Shown piece after piece: positions 24,392 through 33,944 of a DNA stretch of 64,000 nucleotides (its first letter is position 1; each line of letters starts with the position of its first letter). A program made the position numbers and the translations under genes. The notes beneath the pieces were generated by a model. That model was not told where the DNA came from. It worked only from the letters and a program-made list of their open reading frames with translations, and ran no database searches. Origin of the DNA: an uncultured Bacteroidia bacterium (GTDB taxonomy: Bacteria; Bacteroidota; Bacteroidia; Bacteroidales; UBA932); assembly GCA_902781705.1 (NCBI GenBank), contig CACZKE010000007.1, positions 1 to 64,000 of the forward strand. Reading direction: 5' to 3'.

Positions 24392-25906
24392 TTAGTTTTC
24401 GTTAAAATCATATCCGAGGGTCTGCTCCAGGCCGGTCTTCGCGATGACGAAGTTGTACACCGCCTGGGAGACGGCGAGCTTGGACTGGGTCAGGACCAGT
24501 TCCGTGTTGTTGAGGTCCGTCAGCGTGCTCTTGCCCAACTGGTAGGACTTCGTGGCGATGTCGTAGGCCTTTTCGGCACTCACGAGGGCCTCCTTGGAGG
24601 CGTCGTAGGTCTTCATCGCCGTTTCCATCGTGTTCAGGCTCTGGCGGATGCCGATGCGCAGTTGCCGCTCGGCGTTGATGCGCTGGAGTTCCAGTTCGTC
24701 GGCCTGGACGCGGGTCTGCTTGATGGCGTGGTAACGCTGGCCGCCGGAGAAGATCGGAATCGACAGGCTCAGGCCCAGCGTGGAAGACGGGAACCACTTC
24801 CACTGGCTCAGGTTGAACATGTCGCTCTGCGTCAGGAAGGAGTAGGAGAAGGACAGGGCCAGGGACGGCAGGTAGGCGTACTGCTGCATCCGGATCTGCT
24901 TGGAGAGCATTTCCGCCTGCTGAGCGAGCTGGCGGAGCTGCGTGTTGCCGTCCAGGGAGGCGTCTTCCGCCTCGTGGATGTCACGGAACATCTCGGCGGC
25001 ATAGTCCTCGAGGGAGCCGGCGATGTCGATGTCCCGCTCCAGGTCGATGCCCATCACGGCCTTGAGTTGCCACAGGGCCAGTTCCACGGAACTTTCCGCG
25101 TTGTACAGGTTCGGGATGGCGGCCGCGACGTTGGATTTCGCCCGGGTAAGGTCCAGTTCCGATGCCTTGGCGGCATTGTAACGCATCTCGGTGAGGCGGA
25201 AATTCTCCACCGCATTCTCATAGACGGAGTTATACACATTGTACGCCTCCTTGGCGAACAGGATGCCGAAGAAGGCCTGCTTGACGGAGGCGACGGTCCC
25301 GAGGCGGGATTCCCGGGCCTGCTCCACGGCCAGTTCCACCTGGTCGCCGGTGAGCCGGAGGCTCTCCCAGAGTTGGAAGTTCACCAGGGGCATCTGCGCG
25401 TTGATGCCGAAGTTGACCGAGTGGGAACGGCCCATCTCGATCGGCTCGGAGGAAGACTGGGTGTCCTCGCTGGGTTTGGGGACATACGGGACGAACGGAG
25501 TGCCGGTCGCCTGGTACAGGTCCATGATGTAATACATGATGGGCTCCATCAGGCCGGCCATCATCCCGGCCATGCCGCCGCCGGAGGAAGAGGAGGATTC
25601 CCCGTCGTCATCGTTCCTGTCGGAGCCGAAATAGACCTTCTGCTTCTTGAGGGCGTAACTGTACATCCCGGAGGCGCTGACCTGCGGAAGCAGGGCGGCA
25701 TAGGATCCCTTCTGGGCATACTTCTGCCGCTCGATCTCCATGTCCGCGACCTTCACAGTGGTGTTCTCACTGAGGGCGATCCTGAGGGCGTCGTCCAGGG
25801 TCAGGACCACCTTTCCCTCCCGAGGCGCCGCATCCTTGTACTGCGCAACGGCCGGGAGGGCCAGGAATGCGCCTGCGAAAAGGATGGCTAATTGTTTCAA
25901 ATACAT
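24392..25906 (-). CDS. TolC-family outer-membrane efflux channel
   Basis: The 504-residue protein has a signal peptide (FAGAFLALPAVAQ) and two outer-membrane efflux protein (OEP) repeats: coiled-coil helices with LTLDDALRIALSENTTVKVADMEIE at the start and RIGIRQSLNTMETAMKTYDASKEAL near the end. A Ser/Gly-rich acidic loop (DDDGESSSSSGGGMAGMM, about 85-102) is an unusual insertion probably at the periplasmic or extracellular tip. First gene of the efflux operon, with a -7 box 88 nt upstream. Confidence 0.93.
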   Translation of the reverse strand: MYLKQLAILFAGAFLALPAVAQYKDAAPREGKVVLTLDDALRIALSENTTVKVADMEIERQKYAQKGSYAALLPQVSASGMYSYALKKQKVYFGSDRNDDDGESSSSSGGGMAGMMAGLMEPIMYYIMDLYQATGTPFVPYVPKPSEDTQSSSEPIEMGRSHSVNFGINAQMPLVNFQLWESLRLTGDQVELAVEQARESRLGTVASVKQAFFGILFAKEAYNVYNSVYENAVENFRLTEMRYNAAKASELDLTRAKSNVAAAIPNLYNAESSVELALWQLKAVMGIDLERDIDIAGSLEDYAAEMFRDIHEAEDASLDGNTQLRQLAQQAEMLSKQIRMQQYAYLPSLALSFSYSFLTQSDMFNLSQWKWFPSSTLGLSLSIPIFSGGQRYHAIKQTRVQADELELQRINAERQLRIGIRQSLNTMETAMKTYDASKEALVSAEKAYDIATKSYQLGKSTLTDLNNTELVLTQSKLAVSQAVYNFVIAKTGLEQTLGYDFNEN

Positions 25907-25993
25907 ATACTAACTAACTGATACTCTACTTACAGGCCGCCGGAGTACAGCAAAATTCATACCCGTGGCAAGTCCCTTCGCGCACGAAGTGCG

Positions 25994-26001
25994 CAAAGTT
26001 A
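25994..26001 (-). promoter_or_regulatory. -7 promoter box (TAACTTTG) for the efflux operon
   Basis: Perfect TAnnTTTG on the minus strand. A small palindrome GCGCAC-GAA-GTGCGC (25980-25994) directly abuts the box on its downstream side and would make a good operator, but no regulator gene is adjacent. Confidence 0.55.
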
Positions 26002-26052
26002 CGGATAATTCCCGTAATTATCGGAAATTTTCGACGAAAGGGCGTTTTTCTT

Positions 26053-26934
26053 CTACGAAAGCGGTTTCGCGTAATGCGTCGCCTCCTTCTTCGCCTTCAC
26101 CGGCTCCGGATGGACCGCCCGGGCCGGGATTTTCTTCACGAAGGCGTACACGATAAAACCGATGCCCAGCAGGATGAACGGGATGGACAGGAGTTGGCCC
26201 ATGTTCAGGGTCATGGACTCTTCGAAGGCCACCTGCGGCTCCTTGATGAACTCGATGAGGAAGCGGGCGCCGAAGCACACCGTCAGGAAGATGCCCACGA
26301 ACATCCCCCGGTACATCTGGTCCAGTTTCTTCCAGTACAGGCCGATGAGCGCGAAGCCCAGCAGGAGATAGGTGAACCCTTCATAGAGTTGGGTCGGATG
26401 CTTGGGTTCAGTCTCTCCGCGAAGTTCGAAGATGAAGCCCCAGGGAAGGTTCGTCACGTCACCGTAAATCTCTGAATTGAAGAGATTTCCGAAGCGGATG
26501 AAGGCCCCGGCGAACGCCACGGCGATAGCCAGGTGGTCCAGCAGCCACACGAAGTCGAAGTCGTTCTTCTTCCCGTAGTGGTTCGCGAACCACCACATGC
26601 CGAGGATCAATGCGATGGTGCCGCCATGACTCGCAAGGCCGCCCTTCCAGGGCATGAAGATCTCGAGGAATCCCTTCCAACTACCGAGATAGTAATCCGG
26701 CTGGTAGAACAGGCAGTGCCCGAGCCGCGCACCCACGATCGTGCAGATGAGAAGCGTGTACAGGAGCGGATCCAGAAGTTTCTTGTCCACCTTTTCCCGC
26801 TCGAAGAACCAGGAGAAGATAAACCAGCCCAGGATGAAGCCGCTCACAAACAGCAGCGAATACCAGCGGAGTTCGAAACCTCCGATATGCAGGATGGCAG
26901 GATCGACGTGCCAATGGACGACAAGCATGTTCAT
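26053..26934 (-). CDS. lgt: Prolipoprotein diacylglyceryl transferase
   Basis: Lgt attaches diacylglycerol to the lipobox cysteine of prolipoproteins at the inner membrane. The 293-residue protein has about seven membrane segments and the signature RFGNLFNSEIYG (about 146-157), the GGLASHGG segment with the conserved His, and HPTQLYEG. A basic C-terminal tail (VKAKKEATHYAKP) extends past the last membrane helix. Its substrates include the many lipoproteins predicted in this window. Confidence 0.96.
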   Translation of the reverse strand: MNMLVVHWHVDPAILHIGGFELRWYSLLFVSGFILGWFIFSWFFEREKVDKKLLDPLLYTLLICTIVGARLGHCLFYQPDYYLGSWKGFLEIFMPWKGGLASHGGTIALILGMWWFANHYGKKNDFDFVWLLDHLAIAVAFAGAFIRFGNLFNSEIYGDVTNLPWGFIFELRGETEPKHPTQLYEGFTYLLLGFALIGLYWKKLDQMYRGMFVGIFLTVCFGARFLIEFIKEPQVAFEESMTLNMGQLLSIPFILLGIGFIVYAFVKKIPARAVHPEPVKAKKEATHYAKPLS

Positions 26935-26936
26935 GA

Positions 26937-26969
26937 CAAAAAAAGCCGGGTCTTCTGGTGGACCCGGCT
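26937..26969 (-). terminator. Intrinsic terminator of pgk, overlapping the lgt start region
   Basis: A 9-bp perfect stem AGCCGGGTC/GACCCGGCT (26944-26952 with 26961-26969) is followed on the minus strand by seven T residues; the T-tract ends 2 nt before the lgt ATG. Confidence 0.85.
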
Positions 26970-26970
26970 A

Positions 26971-26978
26971 CAAATATA
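26971..26978 (-). promoter_or_regulatory. -7 promoter box (TATATTTG) for lgt
   Basis: Perfect TAnnTTTG on the minus strand between the pgk stop and the pgk terminator. Transcription from it would start inside the terminator stem, so lgt mRNA would not form the full hairpin. Confidence 0.55.
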
Positions 26979-26989
26979 GCAATAATTTC

Positions 26990-28243
26990 TTACTCCTGGA
27001 TGGCTGCGATGCCCGGGAGTACCTTGCCCTCGATGGCCTCGAGCATGGCGCCGCCGCCGGTGGAGACGTAGGACACCTTGTCGGCATAGCCCATCTGGGT
27101 CACGGCCGCGACGGAGTCACCGCCGCCCACGAGGGTGTAAGCGCCGTTGGCGGTAGCCTCGGCGAGGTCCTCGGCGATCTGGAGGGTACCCTTCGCGAAG
27201 TTCGGGAGCTCGAACACGCCCACGGGGCCGTTCCACAGGATGGTCTTGGAAGCGAGGATGACCTTCTTCCAGGCCTCGAGGGTGGCGGGAGCGGCGTCCA
27301 TGCCCTCCCAGTCGTCAGCGATGTCGTTGGTGTTGAAGATCCGGCGCGGGGTGTCGTTGTCGAAGCTCTGGCCGGCCACGGTCTGGATGGACAGGTACAC
27401 GTTCACACCCTTCTCCTCGGCGGTCTTGAGGATCTCGAGGGCATCGGGAATGAGTTCGTCCTCATGCAGGGAAAGGCCGATCTTGCCGCCCTTCGCCTTG
27501 ATGAAGGTGTAACCCATGCCGCCGCCGATGATGAGGTTGTCCACCTTGCCGACGAGGTTCTTCAGGACCGCGAGTTTGGAGGAGACCTTGGAGCCGCCGA
27601 TGATGGCGGTCAACGGGCGCTGGGCGTTCTTCAGGACGTTGTCGATGGCCTTGATCTCGCCTTCCATCAGGTAGCCGAACATCTTGTCGTTCGGGAAGTA
27701 CTCGGCGATGAGGGCGGTGGAGGCGTGGGCGCGGTGGGCGGTGCCGAACGCGTCGTTGATGTAGCAGTCCGCGTAGGAGGCGAGTTTCTTCACGAACTCC
27801 TTCTGGGACTCCTTGACAGCCTTCTTGGCGGCCTTCTTCTCTTCCTCGGTGGCATCCTCGGCGAGACCGCGGGGCTTGCCTTCTTCCTCGGCGTAGAAGC
27901 GGAGGTTCTCCAGGAGGAGGGCCTCACCCGGCTTCAGGGCAGCGGCCTGCGCGTCGGCCTTCTGGCAATCCTCGGCGAACTGCACGGGAACGCCCAGGCA
28001 CTCGGACACATGGTCCACGATGTGCTTGAGGGAGAACTTCGGATCCACCTTCTTGGGACGTCCGAGGTGGGACATGATGATCAGGGAACCGCCCTTCTCC
28101 AGGACCTTCTTGAGGGTGGGCATGGCCCGGCGGATGCGGGTGTCGTCCGTGATGCGGAAGTTCTCGTCCAGGGGAACGTTGAAGTCGACTCTCACGATGG
28201 CCTTCTTGCCGGTGAAGTCGTAACTGTCGATGTACTGTTGCAT
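26990..28243 (-). CDS. pgk: Phosphoglycerate kinase
   Basis: Pgk makes ATP from 1,3-bisphosphoglycerate in glycolysis. The 417-residue protein starts [27 protein letters not shown], the family signature, and has [16 protein letters not shown], [15 protein letters not shown] and GGGDSVAAV motifs. A start 14 codons upstream is possible, but the ATG at 28243 fits homologues and is 31 nt from the -7 box. A lysine/glutamate-rich segment ([27 protein letters not shown]) near residue 120 is longer than in many homologues. Confidence 0.97.
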   Translation of the reverse strand: MQQYIDSYDFTGKKAIVRVDFNVPLDENFRITDDTRIRRAMPTLKKVLEKGGSLIIMSHLGRPKKVDPKFSLKHIVDHVSECLGVPVQFAEDCQKADAQAAALKPGEALLLENLRFYAEEEGKPRGLAEDATEEEKKAAKKAVKESQKEFVKKLASYADCYINDAFGTAHRAHASTALIAEYFPNDKMFGYLMEGEIKAIDNVLKNAQRPLTAIIGGSKVSSKLAVLKNLVGKVDNLIIGGGMGYTFIKAKGGKIGLSLHEDELIPDALEILKTAEEKGVNVYLSIQTVAGQSFDNDTPRRIFNTNDIADDWEGMDAAPATLEAWKKVILASKTILWNGPVGVFELPNFAKGTLQIAEDLAEATANGAYTLVGGGDSVAAVTQMGYADKVSYVSTGGGAMLEAIEGKVLPGIAAIQE

Positions 28244-28273
28244 ATCTATTTGTGTTAAGTATTTTCCGGACCG

Positions 28274-28281
28274 CAAATTTA
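28274..28281 (-). promoter_or_regulatory. -7 promoter box (TAAATTTG) for pgk
   Basis: Perfect TAnnTTTG on the minus strand, 31 nt upstream of pgk and 13 nt from the divergent plus-strand box. Confidence 0.6.
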
Positions 28282-28294
28282 ACAATTATTTCCG

Positions 28295-28302
28295 TATCTT
28301 TG
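28295..28302 (+). promoter_or_regulatory. -7 promoter box (TATCTTTG) for the methyltransferase gene
   Basis: Perfect TAnnTTTG on the plus strand; the leader to 28375 contains the dispersed palindromic repeat. Confidence 0.6.
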
Positions 28303-28320
28303 CACAGGATGAGCGGAAAG

Positions 28321-28372
28321 AGATTTCTCGACAAGCTCGAAATGACAAGGAGCACAAGCTCGAAACGACAAG
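28321..28372. repeat. Dispersed palindromic repeat in the methyltransferase leader
   Basis: AGATTTCTCGACAAGCTCG followed by AAATGACA and a second degenerate copy (ACAAGCTCGAAACGACA). Same family as 12502-12550 and 50838-50865; it ends 3 nt before the start codon. Confidence 0.7.
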
Positions 28373-28375
28373 ACT

Positions 28376-29365
28376 ATGACCATCGAATACCCTGCGGCTT
28401 ACTGGAAGGACTATGAACTGCTCGACTCGGGACGGGGCGAAAAACTGGAGCGCTTCGGAAAATATGTGCTCCGGCGCCCGGAGCCCAAGGCCCTGTGGGC
28501 GCCATCGCTCCCGGAGAGCGAGTGGAAACGCCTGAGTCACGTGGTATTCCGGCCGGGCGCCGGTTTCGGGAAAGCCGGCAAGGAGGACAGCGGGACGTGG
28601 GAGAAGGTGCGCAAGATGGAGGACCAGTGGGGCATCGCCTACAACGGCGAGCCGGATCCGGAGAGCCATGCCGCTTCCGACCTGCACATCGCCCTGAGAC
28701 TGGGGCTCACCTCCTTCAAGCATGTGGGCGTTTTCCCCGAGCAGGCCGCGAACTGGGAGTACATCTTCCGCGAGACGGCACGGCTGGGACGCATCAACAA
28801 GGCCAACGGCCTTCCCGCCCCCAAAGTGCTGAATCTCTTCGCTTACACGGGAGCCGCCTCCCTTGCCGCCAATGCCGCCGGGGCCGATGTCACCCACCTC
28901 GATTCCGTCCGGCAGGTCGTCACCTGGGCCCGCGAGAACATGGAACGCAGCGGCCTGGACGGCGTGCGCTGGGTAGTGGAGGACGCCCTCAAGTTCGCCA
29001 AGCGCGAGGCCAAGCGCGGAAACCGCTACCAGGGCATCATCCTGGACCCGCCCGCCTATGGGCACGGACCCGACGGGGAAAAATGGAAACTGGACGAGCT
29101 CCTGTTCGACCTCCTTCGGAACGTTGCGCAGATCCTCTCCCCGCGCGACTCCTTCATGGTCCTGAACCTCTATTCCAACGGTTATTCCGCCATGCTGGGC
29201 GAAACCACCGTCCGGGAAGCCTTCGGCCTCAAACCCGATCCCGGCTTCCTGCCCGTTCCCGGCCATGACGGGAACTATCTCTCCCTGGAGAGCGGTGAAC
29301 TGGCCCTCCGGGATCCCTTCGGGAAAATCCTCCCGCTGAGCATTTTCGTCCGCTTGAAACGGTAA
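28376..29365 (+). CDS. SAM-dependent rRNA-type methyltransferase (RlmI-like)
   Basis: The 329-residue protein has a class I methyltransferase fold with VLNLFAYTGAASLAANAAGADVTHLDSV (SAM binding, about 158-185) and the catalytic-type motif ILDPPAYGHGP (about 222-232), as in the RlmI/RlmK group that modifies rRNA C5 cytosines or N7 guanines. The N-terminal PUA domain of RlmI is absent. The exact target base is not predictable. It is convergent with the DUF2723 gene, 3 nt apart. Confidence 0.85.
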   Translation: MTIEYPAAYWKDYELLDSGRGEKLERFGKYVLRRPEPKALWAPSLPESEWKRLSHVVFRPGAGFGKAGKEDSGTWEKVRKMEDQWGIAYNGEPDPESHAASDLHIALRLGLTSFKHVGVFPEQAANWEYIFRETARLGRINKANGLPAPKVLNLFAYTGAASLAANAAGADVTHLDSVRQVVTWARENMERSGLDGVRWVVEDALKFAKREAKRGNRYQGIILDPPAYGHGPDGEKWKLDELLFDLLRNVAQILSPRDSFMVLNLYSNGYSAMLGETTVREAFGLKPDPGFLPVPGHDGNYLSLESGELALRDPFGKILPLSIFVRLKR

Positions 29366-29368
29366 GAT

Positions 29369-32300
29369 TTATTCTGTCGCCGCGGTATCCGGTACCGCCG
29401 GGGCCTCGCTGCCTTCCGGTTCGAGATGACCTGCGGCCGTACGGACCAGCAGTTCCAGGGAATCCAGGACCTGGTCCGAGAGTTTCTTGTCGCCGTACTT
29501 CTCAAAGACGTCGGCGAGATATACCAGGCAGCGGTGTACGGTTTCGAAGTCGGAGGCGGAGTACTCGTAGTATTCCAGGTAGAAACGCGCCGTGGACAGA
29601 AGTCCGTCGGCGAGTTTCGAGCCCAGTTTCCGTGCCTTTTCCCGCTGCTGGAGATAGTAGTAGTTCTCCACCATCTGGATGACCATGTAGTCGTTGCCCG
29701 AGAAACCGAGGATGATGCTTTCCAGCGGATAGTTCTCCTCCGGGAAGTTCTGCTGGCACTGGTCCATGATCTCCAGGGCCTTCTTGTCCTCGCCGGCGTC
29801 GATGAGGGCGTTCGCGACATTCAGGTGCAACTGACGCTGGGACAGCACACCCATGAAGGTGTAAAGGTTCTGGTAATCGACGAAGTAATCCTTCCGCTTG
29901 AGGGCATCCCACTTGAAGGTGCCGTCCGTCATCTTGCGGTAGAGGTCGAGCGCATCGACCTTGCCGGGATCGGTGGTGGCGATCTTGTTCTTGATCGGGG
30001 TGAACCGGTAGGAGAAGCCATCGTACATCAGGTACTCCTTGATGCCGATGTTCAGGTCGCCGCCCATGTTCAGCAGGTTCAGCGGACGGTCCCACTCGTA
30101 GCCGTCCAGCAGGTCCAGCATGAAGAGTTCGGGCTTGGAGAGGTAGTTCTTGTCCTCGGACATCGTGAGGGTGATGGTCTCGGGGATCTGGTCGGCCATG
30201 GACTCGGGAACGATGCCGTACTTGAGGCAGTTCTCCTTGTTCACCGGTATGACGATCTTCCGGGCCATGATGAAATCCACCTTGCGGCCGGAGGACAGCG
30301 GGACCTTCGTCTCGGGGTCGTTGCTCTTGAAGACGTTCATCACGTCCCGGAGCATCACCGGCGAACCGTCATCGTAGGCGATGAACACATATTCGTTCGT
30401 GCCGTAGAGGTACTTGGACTGCGGAATGGTGATCGGAAGCGGCTTGGACTCGTTCGAGGCCCACTTCATCTGGTCGATGTACCAGTCCGTACCCAGGAGG
30501 GAGGTGTTCACCACGCGGACGTCGGTCCGGCAGCCCTCGATCTCCTGCGCATACCAGAGCGGGAAGGTGTCGTTGTCACCGTGGGTGACGAGCATGCCGT
30601 TCGGGCCCACGGAATTCAGGTAGTTCTCCGCCATCTCCGTGGAGGTGTAGCGGTTGGAACGGTCGTGGTCGTCCCAGTTCTCCTCCGCCATGAGGGCGGG
30701 AACACCCAGGCACAGGACCGACGTGCCCACGGCGACGGCCTTGGAGGCCTTGCCCTTGGAAGCGTCGTTCAGCCACTCATACAGGGCCGCCACGCCGAGG
30801 CCGATCCAGATGGCGAACATATAAAAGGACCCGGCATAGGCGTAATCCCGTTCACGCACCTGATACGGCGGCTGGTTGAGATACAGGACGATGGCGATGC
30901 CCGTCATGAAGAACATCAGGAACACGATCCACGATCCCCGCTTGTCCCGGTCGAACTGGAACACCAGGCCCAGCAGGCCCAGAAGCAGCGGCAGGAAGAA
31001 ATAGTGGTTCTTTCCCTTGTTTTCCGCAAGGGGTGCCGGCGCATCGCTCTGGTCGCCCAGGCGGAGCCGGTCGATGAAGCCGACGCCGCTCTCCCAGTTG
31101 CCGTAGAACAGTTCGCCCGGCGAAGGACTGTGGATATCGTTCTGGCGACCGACGAAATTCCACATGAAGTAGCGCCAGTACATCCAGTTGAGTTGATAGT
31201 CGAAGAAGAAGCGGAGATTGGCCCCGAAGGTGGGCTTCTTGTGGGTCGCCCCCTTCACCCGGATGCCCTTCCCATCCATGTACGACTCGTAGAAATCCAC
31301 ATGGGAGGGACTGGCGTTGGACCACATCCGCGGGAAGAGCATCTTGCCCTCGGGGAGGTAATCCGCATCGGCCGGAGCGTCCACATGGGCGTACTTCCCG
31401 TTCAGCGGCGCCCAGTACTTGCCCGTCTTCAAGTCATAGGGGGCGTCGAAATACTGGCCGTACAGGAGCGGCGTGGAGCCGTACTGCTCGCGGGAGAGGT
31501 AGCGGACCAGCGTATAGGCGTTGTCCGGCTGGTACTCGTTCGTCGGGGTCTTGACGGCAGACCGGATGATGACGATGGAAAACAGCGAGAAGCCGACGAC
31601 GAGCGTCGTCACGCACAGCATCACGGTGTTCCAGAACACCTTGTCCTTCTTGAGCGTGTAGAACAGCGCCCAGAAACAGAGGGCCAGGAGGGCCACCATG
31701 AAGAAGAGCGAACCGCTGTTGTACGGCAGCCCGAAGCCGTTCACGAAAATACGGTCGAAGAAGGCCGCGAGTTTCGGGAGGTACGGGATGAACAGGAACA
31801 CCAGCAGGAACTCGATGACCACACCGATCATGAAAATGCCCAGGAGTTGCTTGAATGGCAGGTTCTTGTCCTCGTTCTTCCGGTAGTAGTACATGAACAC
31901 GAAGGCCGGAATGGTCAGGAGGTTCAGCAGGTGGATGCCGATGGATAGGCCCATCAGGAAGGCGATCAGGACGATCCAGCGGTTCGCATGGGGCTCGTCG
32001 GCCTGCTCGTACCACTTGCACATCGCCCAGAAGACCAGGGCCGTCACGAGCGAAGACATCGCATAGACCTCGCCCTCCACGGCGGAGAACCAGAAGGTGT
32101 CGGAGAAGGTATAGGCCAATGCACCCACGGCACCGGCGCCGAAAATGGCGATCGCCTGCGCCAGGGAATAACCTTCTTTCCCGGGCTTGACCAGCCGCTT
32201 GGCGAAGAAGACCGTCGTCAGGTACAGGAAGAAGACGGTCAGGGCCGACAGGATGCCGTTCATCGCATTCACCGTCACGGCCGCCTTCTCAGGCGGGACG

Positions 32301-32506
32301 GGAATGGTGAAAATGCGGGCGAATAACTGGAAAACCGGGTTTCCCGGAGGGTGTCCCACTTCCAGTTTGTAGGAGGAGGCGATGAATTCCCCGCAGTCCC
32401 AGAAGGAGGCGGTGGGCTCTATCGTGGAAAGATACGTCACAGCCGCGATGACGAAAACGGCAGCGGCCACGATCCGGTTCCACAGGTTGAATCTCTTCTT
32501 GTCCAT
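29369..32506 (-). CDS. DUF2723 membrane protein
   Basis: The 1045-residue protein has an N-terminal multi-pass membrane region (about 10 helices, residues 8-430 and 520-620) with the DUF2723 hallmark TIEPTASFWDCGEFIASSYKLEVGHPPG, then a soluble C-terminal half with HGDNDTFPLWYAQEIEG and helical repeats. The Asp-Glu pair after the first helix resembles GT-C glycosyltransferases (protein O-mannosyltransferase superfamily), so a role in glycan transfer at the membrane is plausible. Start chosen at MDKKRFNLWNR, 24 nt from the -7 box. Confidence 0.85.
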   Translation of the reverse strand: MDKKRFNLWNRIVAAAVFVIAAVTYLSTIEPTASFWDCGEFIASSYKLEVGHPPGNPVFQLFARIFTIPVPPEKAAVTVNAMNGILSALTVFFLYLTTVFFAKRLVKPGKEGYSLAQAIAIFGAGAVGALAYTFSDTFWFSAVEGEVYAMSSLVTALVFWAMCKWYEQADEPHANRWIVLIAFLMGLSIGIHLLNLLTIPAFVFMYYYRKNEDKNLPFKQLLGIFMIGVVIEFLLVFLFIPYLPKLAAFFDRIFVNGFGLPYNSGSLFFMVALLALCFWALFYTLKKDKVFWNTVMLCVTTLVVGFSLFSIVIIRSAVKTPTNEYQPDNAYTLVRYLSREQYGSTPLLYGQYFDAPYDLKTGKYWAPLNGKYAHVDAPADADYLPEGKMLFPRMWSNASPSHVDFYESYMDGKGIRVKGATHKKPTFGANLRFFFDYQLNWMYWRYFMWNFVGRQNDIHSPSPGELFYGNWESGVGFIDRLRLGDQSDAPAPLAENKGKNHYFFLPLLLGLLGLVFQFDRDKRGSWIVFLMFFMTGIAIVLYLNQPPYQVRERDYAYAGSFYMFAIWIGLGVAALYEWLNDASKGKASKAVAVGTSVLCLGVPALMAEENWDDHDRSNRYTSTEMAENYLNSVGPNGMLVTHGDNDTFPLWYAQEIEGCRTDVRVVNTSLLGTDWYIDQMKWASNESKPLPITIPQSKYLYGTNEYVFIAYDDGSPVMLRDVMNVFKSNDPETKVPLSSGRKVDFIMARKIVIPVNKENCLKYGIVPESMADQIPETITLTMSEDKNYLSKPELFMLDLLDGYEWDRPLNLLNMGGDLNIGIKEYLMYDGFSYRFTPIKNKIATTDPGKVDALDLYRKMTDGTFKWDALKRKDYFVDYQNLYTFMGVLSQRQLHLNVANALIDAGEDKKALEIMDQCQQNFPEENYPLESIILGFSGNDYMVIQMVENYYYLQQREKARKLGSKLADGLLSTARFYLEYYEYSASDFETVHRCLVYLADVFEKYGDKKLSDQVLDSLELLVRTAAGHLEPEGSEAPAVPDTAATE

Positions 32507-32529
32507 GTACTTCTTTTCGCTATATTTTG

Positions 32530-32537
32530 CAAAGATA
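32530..32537 (-). promoter_or_regulatory. -7 promoter box (TATCTTTG) for the DUF2723 gene
   Basis: Perfect TAnnTTTG on the minus strand, 14 nt from the divergent box for the GNAT-like gene. Confidence 0.6.
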
Positions 32538-32551
32538 CGAATAATTCTCGT

Positions 32552-32559
32552 TATATTTG
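32552..32559 (+). promoter_or_regulatory. -7 promoter box (TATATTTG) for the GNAT-like gene
   Basis: Perfect TAnnTTTG on the plus strand, 27 nt upstream of the ATG at 32587. Confidence 0.6.
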
Positions 32560-32586
32560 TGCCTGCGAAAACCAAGCCGAAAACCT

Positions 32587-33705
32587 ATGAATTCTGTCGA
32601 AATCGTCCCCGTCGCGGGACGGCGCATGCTGAAAGCATTCATACATTTTCCCTTCGACCTGTTCAAGGACTGTCCCCAGTGGGTGCCTTCCTTCGAAGAC
32701 GACGAAATGAAATCCCTTTCTGAAGAGAATCCTTCCCTCGCCTTCTGCGAGCGTGAACTGTATCTCGCCCGCCGGGACGGAAAGGTCGTGGGGCGCGTCG
32801 CCGCCATCATCAACCACAAGGCCAATGACAAGTGGGGCGAGGAGACCGTCCGCTTCGGCTGGATCGACTTCATCGAGGACTTCGACGTGGCGAAGGCCCT
32901 CATCGACGCAGTCATCGCATGGGGCCGAACCAAGGGCGCCAAGAAGGTGAAAGGCCCGCTGGGCTTCACCGACATGGACCGGGAAGGTCTCCTGGTGGAG
33001 GGCTTCGAGCACGACTCCCCTTTCACGGTCATCTACAACTTCCCCTACTACGGCGAATACCTGGAGCGCATGGGCTTCCGCAAGGACGTGGACTGGACCC
33101 AGCGGTACATCGACCTCCCCGACACCCTTCCGCCCATGTTCCAGTACGCGGACCTCGTGGAGAAGCGCTACGGCCTGCACATCTGGCGGGGAAAGACCCT
33201 CCGCGAAATGGCCAGGCGCGGCCGGGAGATGTTCCATGTCCTGAACGACGCCTTCGCGCCGCTCTACGAATACTCCAAACTCACCGAGGAACAGATCGAC
33301 GGGTACGTGAAACAGTACGTTCCCATCATGAACAAGGACCTCGTCGCCTTCTGCGTGAACGAGGAGGACAAACTCGTCGGCTTCACCGTCACGATGCCGT
33401 CCATTTCCCGGGCCGTCCGGAAGGCGAAGGGCCGTCTCTTCCCCTTCGGCTTCATCCCCATCCTCCGGTCCCTCCGGCACAACGACACGATCGAGGCACT
33501 CCTCATCGGCGTCCTTCCGGAGTATCAGGGAAAGGGAGCGAACGTCCTCATGTTCAAGTACATCCATGAAAATTGCATCCGCCTGGGAATCAAACGGATG
33601 CTTCTGAATCCGCAGCTTGAGGAAAACTACAAGGTCCAGTCCCTGTTCGGGGAATACGACCCGAAGCCGTTCCAGCGGCGCCGCTCCTATGTGATGGATC
33701 TTTAG
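32587..33705 (+). CDS. GNAT-like N-acetyltransferase family protein
   Basis: The 372-residue protein has a first half with FIHFPFDLFKDCPQWVPSFEDDE, YLARRDGKVVGRVAAIINHKAN and FGWIDFIEDFDVAKALI, and a second GNAT-like half with VAFCVNEEDKLVGFTVTMPS and an acyl-CoA loop-like LPEYQGKGANVLMFKYIH. This matches a family of Bacteroidota acetyltransferases of unknown substrate. It meets the ACP gene tail to tail, sharing 4 nt, and is next to an acyl-AMP ligase, so a link to acyl transfer is possible but not shown. Confidence 0.75.
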   Translation: MNSVEIVPVAGRRMLKAFIHFPFDLFKDCPQWVPSFEDDEMKSLSEENPSLAFCERELYLARRDGKVVGRVAAIINHKANDKWGEETVRFGWIDFIEDFDVAKALIDAVIAWGRTKGAKKVKGPLGFTDMDREGLLVEGFEHDSPFTVIYNFPYYGEYLERMGFRKDVDWTQRYIDLPDTLPPMFQYADLVEKRYGLHIWRGKTLREMARRGREMFHVLNDAFAPLYEYSKLTEEQIDGYVKQYVPIMNKDLVAFCVNEEDKLVGFTVTMPSISRAVRKAKGRLFPFGFIPILRSLRHNDTIEALLIGVLPEYQGKGANVLMFKYIHENCIRLGIKRMLLNPQLEENYKVQSLFGEYDPKPFQRRRSYVMDL

Positions 33706-33944
33706 GCCAGGGCCTTCAGCACATTGTCACACACGTCCCCCACGGTGACGGGCATGGGCTCGCCGTCGGGGAAACGCATCTTGAACTTCTCCTCCACCGC
33801 GAGGGAGAGGAGCATCATCGTGAGGGAGTCGATGCCGAGCCCGTGGACGAGTTCGGTATCGAACGTCACATTCGAAAGGTCCGTGTGCGGACGCAGGACC
33901 GTCAGGACTTCCTTCAGTCCCGCAAAGACTTCCTCCCTGGTCAT
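33702..33944 (-). CDS. Acyl carrier protein
   Basis: An 80-residue carrier with the phosphopantetheine attachment site GIDSLTMMLL (Ser about 40) and the usual four-helix acidic composition (DVCDNVLKAL end). It overlaps the upstream acyl-AMP ligase by 4 nt, so the pair is translationally coupled and this is probably a dedicated carrier rather than the main fatty acid ACP. Confidence 0.9.
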   Translation of the reverse strand: MTREEVFAGLKEVLTVLRPHTDLSNVTFDTELVHGLGIDSLTMMLLSLAVEEKFKMRFPDGEPMPVTVGDVCDNVLKALA

